A DNA stretch of 29,790 bases from SCQX01 sp035720945 (lineage in GTDB: Bacteria; Pseudomonadota; Gammaproteobacteria; Burkholderiales; Burkholderiaceae_B): NCBI GenBank assembly GCA_035720945.1, contig DASTNK010000050.1, positions 1-29,790 of the forward strand, in the 5' to 3' direction. The notes under the pieces were generated by a model, which worked only from the letters and a program-made list of their open reading frames with translations, ran no database searches and had not been told where the DNA came from. A program made the position numbers and the translations under genes. Positions 1 to 7,116 of this stretch are shown in pieces; within the stretch, counting starts at the first letter, position 1, and the number at the start of each line of letters is the position of its first letter.

Positions 1-1
1 A

Positions 2-352
2 TTGGCCGCCACGGTGGTCATCGCCGTAGCCGTCTATTTTGTGCATCGCTATCGGCTCATCCACGGAAAGACAGTGAATGGCGAGCGCATCCTGGAACTG
101 TCTGGGAGCTGGGGCCGACTGGCACTGGACGCCAACAAGAAACAGGGTTCTTTAAGTCTGCGCGACCTGTCCGCCCAGTTCATCTTTGCTGATATCGCGG
201 GGGTGGCAAGCGTTGAACGTGACGGTACGCAAGCGGTGGCGCTGAGCTTGCGCCATGCCTCGCAGCCCGAATGGCACATCCCCCTGTCCAACGGCAAAGA
301 GGCCCGCCGCTGGGTACGGATCCTCACACTGGCCGCAGAGCAGAAGCTCTGA
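2..352 (+). CDS. Small membrane-anchored protein of unknown function (5' end outside window)
   Basis: The reading frame is open from the first bases to a TGA at 350-352, giving 116 visible residues. The TTG at position 2 may be internal, so the gene probably begins upstream. The visible N-terminus is a hydrophobic segment (roughly residues 2-15, Ala/Val/Ile rich, ending in Tyr-Phe-Val-His-Arg-Tyr-Arg), which looks like one membrane anchor with the rest in the cytoplasm. The following ~100 residues are soluble and look beta-rich, resembling a small PH-like fold by general appearance only. I recognise no family and assign no function. A perfect 32-bp palindrome lies 48 bp after the stop. Confidence 0.6.
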   Translation: MAATVVIAVAVYFVHRYRLIHGKTVNGERILELSGSWGRLALDANKKQGSLSLRDLSAQFIFADIAGVASVERDGTQAVALSLRHASQPEWHIPLSNGKEARRWVRILTLAAEQKL

Positions 353-400
353 CGCGCGCCCACGGCAACACCTGGCACCGAAGATCCGCGTGTTCGCCGA

Positions 401-432
401 TTCCCTCCTGGCCGAATTCGGCCAGGAGGGAA
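401..432. repeat. Perfect 32-bp palindrome between gene 1 and the MerR promoter
   Basis: Bases 401-416 are the exact reverse complement of 417-432, centred on an EcoRI site (GAATTC at 414-419). As RNA it would form a very stable hairpin with a CCCTCCTGGCC/GGCCAGGAGGG core. The + strand continues with an A-run rather than U-run, so it is not a canonical intrinsic terminator in that direction. The minus strand has its T-run before the stem, not after it. It may still end transcription of the upstream gene, or protect the 3' end of its mRNA. Confidence 0.8.
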
Positions 433-446
433 AAACGAAATAAACC

Positions 447-478
447 CTTGACTTAGAGCGCACTCCAACTTTTAGGAT
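447..478 (+). promoter_or_regulatory. MerR-type promoter/operator with 19-bp spacer
   Basis: A -35 hexamer TTGACT (448-453) and a -10 hexamer TAGGAT (473-478) are separated by 19 bp instead of 17, the hallmark of promoters activated by MerR-family proteins through DNA distortion. The spacer holds an imperfect dyad, ACTTAGAG-CGCA-CTCCAACT (6 of 8 positions symmetric), where the regulator would bind. The predicted transcription start (~485) falls at the ATG at 486, so the mRNA would be leaderless. Autoregulation of the downstream pair is inferred. Confidence 0.75.
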
Positions 479-485
479 GTCGTCC

Positions 486-968
486 ATGGAATCACATCTG
501 GGTATCGACGAAGTCGCCAGGCGAACGGGCCTGACAGCCCACACCCTCCGGTATTACGAGCGCATCGGGCTCATCGCCCCCATCGCCCGCGCCGAGGGTG
601 GACAACGTCGCTATACGGCGCCGGACTTGGCCTGGATCGAATTCCTGCTACGGTTGCGGACCACGAACATGCCTATCGGCACCATGCAAGTGTTCGCAAG
701 ACTACGTGGCGCAGGGGACTCCACCATACCGGCCCGCCGGCAGATGCTTGAAGCGCACTTGACGGACGTGCTCCAGGCTATTGAAACGATGCGTCAATCG
801 GCCCAAGCCTTGCAGGCGAAGATCGATCACTATCGTTCACTTGAACAGTCCCTTGCGCCAGGCTCACCCACTGATCAAGGACACACTGATGAACACACAG
901 GACCGCTACGAACGAGGGCTCGCCAAACTACAGGAAATCGACGGGGGAGCGGGCGGGCAGGTCGTTGA
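486..968 (+). CDS. MerR-family transcriptional regulator, cysteine-free
   Basis: The 160-residue protein starts with a canonical MerR winged-helix: IDEVARRTGLTAHTLRYYER for helix-turn-helix and wing, followed by GQRRYTAPDLAWIEFLLRLR. A coiled-coil dimerisation helix follows (about residues 85-125). I prefer ATG 486 over ATG 477 because 477-479 overlaps the -10 hexamer, and because MerR proteins usually begin a few residues before the HTH. There is no cysteine in the protein, so thiol or soft-metal sensing as in NmlR, SoxR or MerR is unlikely. A small organic effector is more plausible. The last ~27 residues are low-complexity, Arg/Gly/Thr rich, and exist only because the frame overlaps the next gene by 80 nt. 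The partner gene suggests a role in a catabolic or oxidative response, but the effector is unknown. Confidence 0.88.
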   Translation: MESHLGIDEVARRTGLTAHTLRYYERIGLIAPIARAEGGQRRYTAPDLAWIEFLLRLRTTNMPIGTMQVFARLRGAGDSTIPARRQMLEAHLTDVLQAIETMRQSAQALQAKIDHYRSLEQSLAPGSPTDQGHTDEHTGPLRTRARQTTGNRRGSGRAGR

Positions 969-1284
969 AAGCCTGGCCGGAATCGCGCCGGATTTCGCCC
1001 GCTACCTGATTGAATTCCCTTTCGGGGACATCTACTCGCGGCCGGGGCTCGACCTGAAGAGCCGGGAGATCGCGGTGGTTGCCGCATTGACGGCCCTGGG
1101 AAACGCGGCGCCGCAGCTCAGGGTGCACATCCACGCCGCCCTCAACGTGGGCGTGACCCGCGAGGAAGTCATCGAAACCATCATGCAAATGGCGGTGTAT
1201 GCCGGGTTCCCGGCGGCGCTCAATGGCCTGGCCGCGGCCCGGGAAGTCTTCGCCCAGGAAGACGCGGCGGCCGAGGCACTCTAG
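889..1284 (+). CDS. Carboxymuconolactone decarboxylase (CMD) family protein
   Basis: The 131-residue protein is PcaC-like in length and motif layout. It has SREIAVVAALTALG, then HIHAALNVGVTREEVIETI with the conserved His and Asn-x-Gly, then AVYAGFPAALNGLAAAREVF. PcaC decarboxylates gamma-carboxymuconolactone in the beta-ketoadipate pathway, whereas AhpD-type members have a CxxC redox pair. No CxxC is present here, so the PcaC-like branch fits better. No other pca gene is nearby, so the substrate is open. ATG 889 is chosen for homology and an upstream AAGGA (877-881). The frame is also open further upstream to 781, but that part is shadow of the MerR gene. It probably shares the MerR-controlled transcript. 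Confidence 0.88.
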   Translation: MNTQDRYERGLAKLQEIDGGAGGQVVESLAGIAPDFARYLIEFPFGDIYSRPGLDLKSREIAVVAALTALGNAAPQLRVHIHAALNVGVTREEVIETIMQMAVYAGFPAALNGLAAAREVFAQEDAAAEAL

Positions 1285-1307
1285 GGCCTTGATGGGCAGG
1301 CCCTTTT
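1283..1307 (+). terminator. Rho-independent terminator after the MerR-CMD unit
   Basis: A 7-bp perfect stem (AGGGCCT at 1283-1289 with AGGCCCT at 1298-1304) and an 8-nt loop are followed by TTTT at 1304-1307. It begins inside the stop codon of the CMD gene and separates that gene from the convergent GFA-family gene. Confidence 0.7.
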
Positions 1308-1347
1308 GCAGTCATGCGGGGCGACTTTTAGTGTAAACAGGCCCTGG

Positions 1348-1701
1348 TCAGCTGCTGGCGCCGTCGTAGTGCTGTACCGTGAGGCCGTCGAGATCGACGG
1401 CCTTCACGCAGCGCAGGTTGATGGCCCGCATCGGCGCGCCATCAGAGGGGTTGACGCCAAAGGCAAACGGATGGGAGCCGCACTTGCTGCAGAACCGGTG
1501 TTCGATCTTGTGCGTGTTGAAGCGGTAGGAAGACAGGGTGTCCTCGCCCTGGTCCAGCGTGAACTGATCGGCCGGGAAAAAAGCCAGCAACGCCCCCTTG
1601 ATCCGGCAGTACGAACAGTTGCAGCTGAGCGCCTGCGTGGGGACCGGTGCGTCGACCGTGAACCTGACCGCGCCGCAATGACAGCTACCCTCGAACGACA
1701 T
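1348..1701 (-). CDS. GFA-family (glutathione-dependent formaldehyde-activating enzyme-like) zinc protein
   Basis: The 117-residue protein carries the complete zinc-ligand pattern of the GFA/CENP-V domain. Cys7 and Cys9 lie in GSCHCGAVRF, Cys27, Cys29 and Cys32 in CNCSYC, and Cys71 and Cys74 in FCSKCGSHPF. Gfa of Paracoccus was described as binding glutathione and formaldehyde, but most members of this family have no proven activity, so only the fold is assigned. The start at 1701 has a strong Shine-Dalgarno (AGGAGG 7 nt before ATG) and gives the family's standard N-terminus. The gene is monocistronic, convergent with the CMD gene and preceded by a 19-bp palindrome that overlaps a good -10 element, so it appears to be repressor-controlled. 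Confidence 0.9.
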   Translation of the reverse strand: MSFEGSCHCGAVRFTVDAPVPTQALSCNCSYCRIKGALLAFFPADQFTLDQGEDTLSSYRFNTHKIEHRFCSKCGSHPFAFGVNPSDGAPMRAINLRCVKAVDLDGLTVQHYDGASS

Positions 1702-1771
1702 GGCGATCCTCCTGGGAAAACCGGGTTTGATTACGAAATGCTGACGAAACACCTTAAACCGGCATGTCCAT

Positions 1772-1790
1772 CATAACTGTTACAGTTATG
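1772..1790. promoter_or_regulatory. 19-bp perfect palindrome, probable operator of the GFA gene
   Basis: CATAACTGTTACAGTTATG has two exact 9-bp arms around one central T. It lies about 70 bp upstream of the GFA-family start codon. On the minus strand its edge runs into TATGAT (1775-1770), a 5/6 match to a sigma70 -10 box, so a bound protein would block the promoter. The size and symmetry suit a dimeric HTH repressor (TetR, MarR or GntR/MocR class). No such regulator is adjacent. Confidence 0.65.
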
Positions 1791-1844
1791 CGCGTTTTTC
1801 CGGCCCGCTGATCCGTCCGGCGCAGCCAGAAGCGGTGAAGACCC

Positions 1845-3230
1845 TCAACGCGGCGTGCCGCCCTCTCCCAGATCCCAGTACAGGCCGGTCATGATGCCCA
1901 GGCCTTCGCGCAGGATCTCGGGCGGCAGGTGTTCGTTGGGCGCGTGCTGCGAGCAACCCGGATACGAGTGCGGAACCCAGACGGTACGCAGCCCGAGCAC
2001 GTCGGTGAAGATGTCATTGGGCAGAGAGCCTCCGAGATTGGGCAGGATCGCGGGCTTCTTGCCGCTGGAGTTGGCGATGGACGCCTCGGCCCATTTCACC
2101 CAGGGATCGTCCGGGTCGATGCGGGTCGCTTGGAAAGCGGCTTCGCGCACTGGCACGACCTGCACCATGGACAAACCCTGCCGGTCCAGGTGGCGCCGCA
2201 GCGCCGGCACGATGTTGTCGGGGTCGATGCCCACCACGAAGCGAAGCTGGCAGCGCGCCCAGGCGCGTGGCGGGATGGCGTTGACGGGGGTGTCGGGATT
2301 GCCGGTCTTGAAGGCCAGCACTTCGAACGTGCACCAGCCGAACACCCGCTCGGCGGGCGACAAACCCGGCTCACCCCACCAGGGTTCGATTTCCGGGCCG
2401 TCCGCGCCGCCGTCGACCTCGCAATCGGCCAGGGCCTGGCGTACCGAGGCGGGCAGCTCCGCGGGCACCCATTCGGGAATGCGGATCTGCCCAGTGGACG
2501 AGACGATGCTGGCAATGGCATGCGCCAGTTGTATGCCAGGGTTGGAAATGAGGCCTCCCCAGTTGCCCGAATGGTGGCCGCCGGCACGCGCATCGATGCT
2601 GAGATCGAAATTCACGCTCCCGCGCGAACCCAGGAAGATGGTGGGACGCTCCGGGCTCAGGCGCGGGCCGTCCGACGCCAGCAGCAGATCGGCCGCGAAC
2701 AGTTCACGGTTGTCTTCACACAGTTCGCGCAGGCCCGGAGAGCCGGTTTCCTCGCCCATCTCGATGATGTACTTGGCGTTGAAACCCAGCTTGCCGCGTG
2801 CGTTCAGCACGATCTGCAAGGCCTGCAGGTTCACCGAGTGCTGGCCTTTGTTGTCAGCGATGCCGCGGCCGTACCAGCGGCCATCAGCATCGGTAAGCGT
2901 CCAGGGCGCCAGCCCTTCTTTCCATTCCTTGTCCAGGCCACGGATGACATCGCCATGGCCATAGCCGAGCACTGTAGGCAGTGCGGAATCTTCGATGCGC
3001 TGGGCAAACAGGAACGGCGCCTTCCCCTTGGGGTGGGTCAGGATGCGGCATTCGAACCCCATGGCCTCGAGGGCCACGCGCAATTCCTTTTCCAGGTAGT
3101 CGGCCAGCACCGGTCCGCGCTCGGGGTTCTGGCTTTCGGTGGGTATCGCAACGCGCCGCGCCAGGATCTCGCGGAAACGGCCGCTGTCAAAGAACTGATG
3201 GGCCGAAGCAATGGCCTGGGTGCGCGTCAT
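1845..3230 (-). CDS. M20 family zinc metallopeptidase (dipeptidase-like)
   Basis: The 461-residue protein has the M20 two-zinc signature in order: GYGHGD (His92, Asp94), GRGIADNKGQ (bridging Asp126), MGEETGSPG (catalytic Glu160, Glu161), ASDGPRL (Asp187), and a C-terminal His in the PGCSQHAPNEH region. The central dimerisation domain is also present. There is no signal peptide, so it acts in the cytoplasm, most plausibly cleaving dipeptides or N-acyl amino acids delivered by the importer encoded just upstream. The start at 3230 overlaps the stop of the preceding ATPase gene as ATGA and is preceded by GGAG. It is the last gene of the operon. Exact substrate specificity cannot be read from the sequence. 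Confidence 0.92.
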   Translation of the reverse strand: MTRTQAIASAHQFFDSGRFREILARRVAIPTESQNPERGPVLADYLEKELRVALEAMGFECRILTHPKGKAPFLFAQRIEDSALPTVLGYGHGDVIRGLDKEWKEGLAPWTLTDADGRWYGRGIADNKGQHSVNLQALQIVLNARGKLGFNAKYIIEMGEETGSPGLRELCEDNRELFAADLLLASDGPRLSPERPTIFLGSRGSVNFDLSIDARAGGHHSGNWGGLISNPGIQLAHAIASIVSSTGQIRIPEWVPAELPASVRQALADCEVDGGADGPEIEPWWGEPGLSPAERVFGWCTFEVLAFKTGNPDTPVNAIPPRAWARCQLRFVVGIDPDNIVPALRRHLDRQGLSMVQVVPVREAAFQATRIDPDDPWVKWAEASIANSSGKKPAILPNLGGSLPNDIFTDVLGLRTVWVPHSYPGCSQHAPNEHLPPEILREGLGIMTGLYWDLGEGGTPR

Positions 3231-4255
3231 GGTGTTTCTCCTGAAGCTTGCTGCGAGGGATAAAGATGGCAGGCGACCAGCCGGCCGGCGCTGGCCACCA
3301 GTGACGGCGGGCGGGCGTCGCATTCCGGCATGCGCCGGGGGCAGCGCGGCGCGAAGGCACAGCCGGGCGGTGGCGCCAGCGGATCGGGGAAGGACGAGCC
3401 CAGGCCGATGTCGGGAATGCCCAGGCTGGGCTCGGGCGTGAGCACCGACGCCAGCAATGCCTGAGTATACGGATGACGCGGCTCGCGGAACAACTCGGCC
3501 GTGGGGCTTTGTTCCACCACACGCCCCATGTACATGACCGCCACGCGCGTGGCGATGTGCTCGACCACCGCCAGGTTGTGGCTGATGAACACATAGGTGA
3601 GGCCCAGTTCGCGACGCAGGTCCAGCAGCAGGTTCAGTATCTGCGCCTGCACCGAGACATCGAGCGCCGACGTGGGTTCGTCGCAGATGACGATCTCGGG
3701 CCGCATCACCAGGGCGCGGGCAATCGCCACACGCTGGCGCTGGCCGCCCGAAAGCTGGCTGGGAGTACGGTCGGCATAGCGTTCGGGCAGGCCGACGAGG
3801 TCAAGCATTTCGAGCGCCTGCTTCCTGCGCTGCGCGGGCGACCCGATGTTGTGGATGGCCAACGGAAACGCGACGATCGATGCGATGTTGCGCCGTGGGT
3901 TCAACGAGGAATAAGGGTCCTGGAACACGGGCTGCAGGCGCCGCGCCACTTTTTTGCGGTCCAGCTGGCCAATGTCCTGGCCCCCCAGCGTGACGCGCCC
4001 CGAACTGGGCGGCAGGAGCCCCAGCAGCATGCGCGCCAGGGTCGACTTGCCGCAGCCCGATTCGCCCACGATGGCCAGCACGTCACCACGGTCCACGACC
4101 AGGTCGACGCCGTTGACGGCGTACAGGGTGCGACGCGGCTGGAACATGCCGCCGCCCACTCGGAACGACCGGGTCAGCCCGTGGGCCTGGAGCACGATGT
4201 CGGCCGCATCCCCCGCGCCGCCGAGCGGCATCGCCGTCGTCAGAGGCGCGTTCAT
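3227..4255 (-). CDS. dppF: Dipeptide/oligopeptide ABC transporter ATP-binding protein, DppF/OppF type
   Basis: This is a 342-residue ATPase with Walker A GESGCGKST, Q-loop QPVFQDPYSSLNPR, signature LSGGQRQR, Walker B IVICDEPTSALD and H-loop FISHNLAVVEHI. It ends in the oligopeptide-type C-terminal extension with a cysteine cluster (GCAFAPRCPRRMPEC). This is the second of two ATPases in the operon and matches the DppF/OppF position. The start at 4255 forms an ATGA overlap with the end of dppD. A longer in-frame start at 4351 would extend far into dppD and is rejected. The symbol reflects family membership, and the transported peptide is not known. Confidence 0.92.
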   Translation of the reverse strand: MNAPLTTAMPLGGAGDAADIVLQAHGLTRSFRVGGGMFQPRRTLYAVNGVDLVVDRGDVLAIVGESGCGKSTLARMLLGLLPPSSGRVTLGGQDIGQLDRKKVARRLQPVFQDPYSSLNPRRNIASIVAFPLAIHNIGSPAQRRKQALEMLDLVGLPERYADRTPSQLSGGQRQRVAIARALVMRPEIVICDEPTSALDVSVQAQILNLLLDLRRELGLTYVFISHNLAVVEHIATRVAVMYMGRVVEQSPTAELFREPRHPYTQALLASVLTPEPSLGIPDIGLGSSFPDPLAPPPGCAFAPRCPRRMPECDARPPSLVASAGRLVACHLYPSQQASGETP

Positions 4256-5277
4256 GCCGGCACCTCTTTGGCGGCTTTGACGGGCAAGGCATCGAGGACA
4301 CAGCGCCAGCCATGGCCGGACGCCGTGCGCAGCGGCACATTGGCACGGCATGAATCTTGCGCGTAGGCGCAGCGCTCGCGGAAACCGCAGCCCTCGAAAG
4401 AGCCCAGCAGGGAGGGAACCGTGCCGGCGATGGTGCCCAGCCGGCTGCCGGGCTCGTTGCGCCCCGGCACGGGAATACAGTCCAGCAAGCCTTGCGTATA
4501 GGGATGGCGCGGCATGTTAAACAAATCGGTGGCGTCCGCCTCTTCGACGATTTCACCGGCATACATGACAGCCACGCGCTGTGCAATGCGCGCCACCACG
4601 CCCAGGTCATGGGTGATGAGGATCATGGCAATGCCCAGTTCGCGCTGCAGGTCGGCCAGCAGGCGCAGGATCTGGGCCTGGATGGTCACATCGAGGGCCG
4701 TGCTGGGCTCGTCCGCGATGAGCAGTTCGGGGTTGCACATCAGGGCCATGGCGATCATCACACGCTGGCGCAGCCCGCCCGAAAGTTGATGCGGATACTG
4801 CCCGAGCCGCTGGGCCGCCGACGACATGCCGACCTTGCCCAGCAATTCCACGGCGCGGTCGCGCGCCTGGGCGGCGGCGCCGCGGCGATGCCGCATGTGG
4901 ACTTCCATGAGTTGATTGCCGATCGTGTAGGCGGGATTCAACGCGGTCATGGGCTCCTGGAAGATCATGGCCATCTTGTCGCCACGCAAGGCATTGACGC
5001 GACTCGGGCTGGCCTGAATCAGGTCTTCACCAAGCAAGGTGATGCGCTGCGCGCGACGCCGGGCAATGCGAGGCAACAAACCCATGAGCGCCAGCGACGT
5101 CATGGACTTGCCGCAACCAGACTCGCCGACCAGGCACAGCGTTTCGCCGCGCCGCACCTGGAACGATGCCTTGCGCACAGCGCGCACCGTGCCCTGGGCC
5201 GTTTCCAGGTCGACTTCCAGATCGCGGACGTCGAGCACGACATCGCCGGTTCCAGGATTCATATGATCGATATTCAT
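4252..5277 (-). CDS. dppD: Dipeptide/oligopeptide ABC transporter ATP-binding protein, DppD/OppD type
   Basis: This 341-residue ATPase has Walker A GESGCGKS, Q-loop MIFQEPMTALNP, signature LSGGLRQR (the Leu for Gln replacement is usual in this subfamily), Walker B LLIADEPSTALD and H-loop LITHDLGVVARI. The C-terminal oligopeptide domain contains CGFRERCAYAQDSC. It is the first of the two ATPases, located 6 bp after the DppC-type permease gene. The Shine-Dalgarno before ATG 5277 is weak. An ATG five codons further in is possible, but coupling to the preceding stop supports 5277. Confidence 0.92.
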   Translation of the reverse strand: MNIDHMNPGTGDVVLDVRDLEVDLETAQGTVRAVRKASFQVRRGETLCLVGESGCGKSMTSLALMGLLPRIARRRAQRITLLGEDLIQASPSRVNALRGDKMAMIFQEPMTALNPAYTIGNQLMEVHMRHRRGAAAQARDRAVELLGKVGMSSAAQRLGQYPHQLSGGLRQRVMIAMALMCNPELLIADEPSTALDVTIQAQILRLLADLQRELGIAMILITHDLGVVARIAQRVAVMYAGEIVEEADATDLFNMPRHPYTQGLLDCIPVPGRNEPGSRLGTIAGTVPSLLGSFEGCGFRERCAYAQDSCRANVPLRTASGHGWRCVLDALPVKAAKEVPA

Positions 5278-5283
5278 GGTGCG

Positions 5284-6147
5284 TCAGGCCCTGCCTTCGG
5301 GTGAAAGCAGATCGTGCAGCCCATCGCCGGCGATGTTGATCGCAAAGATGAGGAGCGCCAACGCGCTGCCCGGCAGGGCGATGAGCCAGAACGAGAAGAA
5401 CATGTAGGATTTGGCCTCGGAGATCATCAACCCCCAGGATGGCAGCGGGGGCTGCACACCCAGGCCCAGGAACGACAGTGCCGCCTCGAGCAGGATGGCG
5501 CTGGCGGCTTCCAGCGTGGCCACGACGATAAGCTGCGGCACCACGTTGGGCAGCACCTCGGTGAACAGGATGCGCAGGGCGCCGGCCCCGGCGGCGCGCG
5601 CCGCCGCCACGTAATCCAGGGCGCAGACCTGCTGCGTGGCGCTGCGCATGACCACCGCGTACCGGTCCCATTTGAGCAGGCCGAGCACAGCGATGACCAC
5701 CACCAGCGAACTGCCCACCAGCGCCACGGTGGCCAGCGCCACCAGGATGACCGGCATGGACAGGCGCGTGGTGACCAGGAACGACACGGCCATATCGGCG
5801 CGGCCGCCGAAATATCCCGCCGTCATGCCCATGGTGGTTCCGATCAGCCCAGCGATCAGTGCCACGCTGATGCCGATCAGCAACGAGATGCGCGCGCCGT
5901 AGAACAACCGAGACAGATAATCGCGGCCCAGCGGATCGGTGCCCAGCGGATGCACCCAACTGCCCTTGGCATACCAAGCGGGGGGGATCGTGCGATGCAG
6001 AAGGTCCTGCGCGTAGGGGTCGTGCGGCGAAATCCATGGCGCGAAGATGGCGATCAGGCAGATAAGCAGCAGCAGGCCGCCCCCGGTGAGGAAGGCTTTG
6101 TTGCGCAGGGCCCGGCGCCAGAACCCGGGAGCGGTGGGCGTGCTCAT
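5284..6147 (-). CDS. dppC: Dipeptide/oligopeptide ABC transporter permease, DppC type
   Basis: The 287-residue protein has a cytoplasmic N-terminus with the DppC-typical first helix (about residues 17-36), the soluble segment HDPYAQDLLHR...HPLGTDPLGRDYLSRLFYGARISL that marks DppC/OppC/NikC permeases, and five further membrane helices. The EAA loop (YVAAARAAGAGALRILFTEVLPNV) docks onto the ATPases. The start at 6147 overlaps the DppB-type stop by ATGA. It pairs with the DppB-type permease to form the inner-membrane channel. Confidence 0.93.
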   Translation of the reverse strand: MSTPTAPGFWRRALRNKAFLTGGGLLLLICLIAIFAPWISPHDPYAQDLLHRTIPPAWYAKGSWVHPLGTDPLGRDYLSRLFYGARISLLIGISVALIAGLIGTTMGMTAGYFGGRADMAVSFLVTTRLSMPVILVALATVALVGSSLVVVIAVLGLLKWDRYAVVMRSATQQVCALDYVAAARAAGAGALRILFTEVLPNVVPQLIVVATLEAASAILLEAALSFLGLGVQPPLPSWGLMISEAKSYMFFSFWLIALPGSALALLIFAINIAGDGLHDLLSPEGRA

Positions 6148-7067
6148 GGGCCCCCCGTGCGCATGCGCGGATCCAGCCAGGCATTGGCGATATCGGCGGC
6201 CAGGGTCAGCACGACGTAAATCACCGACAACAGCAGCACGATGAGCTGCATGACGGGGAAATCCTTGTAGGTGATGCTCTGGTAAGCCAGGTAGCCCAGG
6301 CCGTCGAGGGCGAATATGGTTTCCACCACCACCGAGCCGCCCAGCAGGTAGCCCAGTTGCACCGCGCTCAGCGCGACCACCGGCACCAGCGCATTGCGCA
6401 GCGCATGCTTGAAGATGATGCTGTGCGGCGCGAGGCCCTTGGCGCGCGCGGTGCGGATGTAGTCAGCGTCCAGCACTTCGACCATGCCCGCGCGGATCAG
6501 CCGCATGAACGCCGGCGCCACGTAGTAGCCCAGCGATATGGCCGGCATGACGAAGTTCTTCCAGGTACCGGTACCGGACACCGGCAACCAATGCAGCGAG
6601 ACCGCCAACACCATGATGAGCAACAGCGCGAAAAAAAAGTTGGGCAACGCCTGGCCCACCACCGCGATAGCCAGGCACAGGCGATCGACCCAGCTATTGC
6701 GATAGATGGCCGCCAGCACACCCAGCGGAATCGAGATGAACAACGCGACCGCCAGCGCCGCCACGCCGAGCTTCAGCGTGGTCTGCAGCTTGTCGAAAAT
6801 GAGCGGGCCGGCGGGCGTGTGAAAATAGATGGAATCGCCGAACTTCCCGCGCAGAATGTGGCCCAGCCAGTCGAAGTACTGCACGGCAATGGGGCGATCA
6901 AAGCCGTAGGTGTGGCGGATGAGCTCAATGTCGGCCTGGCGCGCGCCCTCGCCCGCGATGGCGATGGCCGGGTCGCCCGAAAGGCGCAACAGCAGAAAGG
7001 CGATCACCGAAACGGCCAACCCGACCAGCAGCGCAAGGCCCAGCCGCTTCAGTATGTAGGCAAACAT
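6144..7067 (-). CDS. dppB: Dipeptide/oligopeptide ABC transporter permease, DppB type
   Basis: The 307-residue protein has the invariant DppB start (MFAYILKRLGLALLVGLAVSVIAFLLLRL), the extracytoplasmic domain with GDPAIAIAGEGA, and the EAA loop YIRTARAKGLAPHSIIFKHALRNALVPVV. It ends at a DPRMR motif usual for the family. Six membrane helices can be traced. ATG 7067 is preceded by GGAGA. A perfect 10-bp hairpin lies between this gene and the upstream binding-protein gene, which would allow the binding protein to be made in excess over the membrane parts. Confidence 0.93.
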   Translation of the reverse strand: MFAYILKRLGLALLVGLAVSVIAFLLLRLSGDPAIAIAGEGARQADIELIRHTYGFDRPIAVQYFDWLGHILRGKFGDSIYFHTPAGPLIFDKLQTTLKLGVAALAVALFISIPLGVLAAIYRNSWVDRLCLAIAVVGQALPNFFFALLLIMVLAVSLHWLPVSGTGTWKNFVMPAISLGYYVAPAFMRLIRAGMVEVLDADYIRTARAKGLAPHSIIFKHALRNALVPVVALSAVQLGYLLGGSVVVETIFALDGLGYLAYQSITYKDFPVMQLIVLLLSVIYVVLTLAADIANAWLDPRMRTGGP

Positions 7068-7085
7068 CTATTCGTCTCCAGGACT

Positions 7086-7108
7086 GCCACGCCGCCAAGC
7101 GGCGTGGC
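7086..7108 (-). other. Intercistronic hairpin between binding-protein and permease genes
   Basis: GCCACGCCGC (7086-7095) and GCGGCGTGGC (7099-7108) form a perfect 10-bp GC-rich stem with a 3-nt loop in the 49-bp gap. No U-run follows on the transcribed strand, so it is better read as a 3'-stabilising or attenuating structure than as a full terminator. The position suits differential expression of the binding protein. Confidence 0.75.
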
Positions 7109-7116
7109 ACGCGCCA

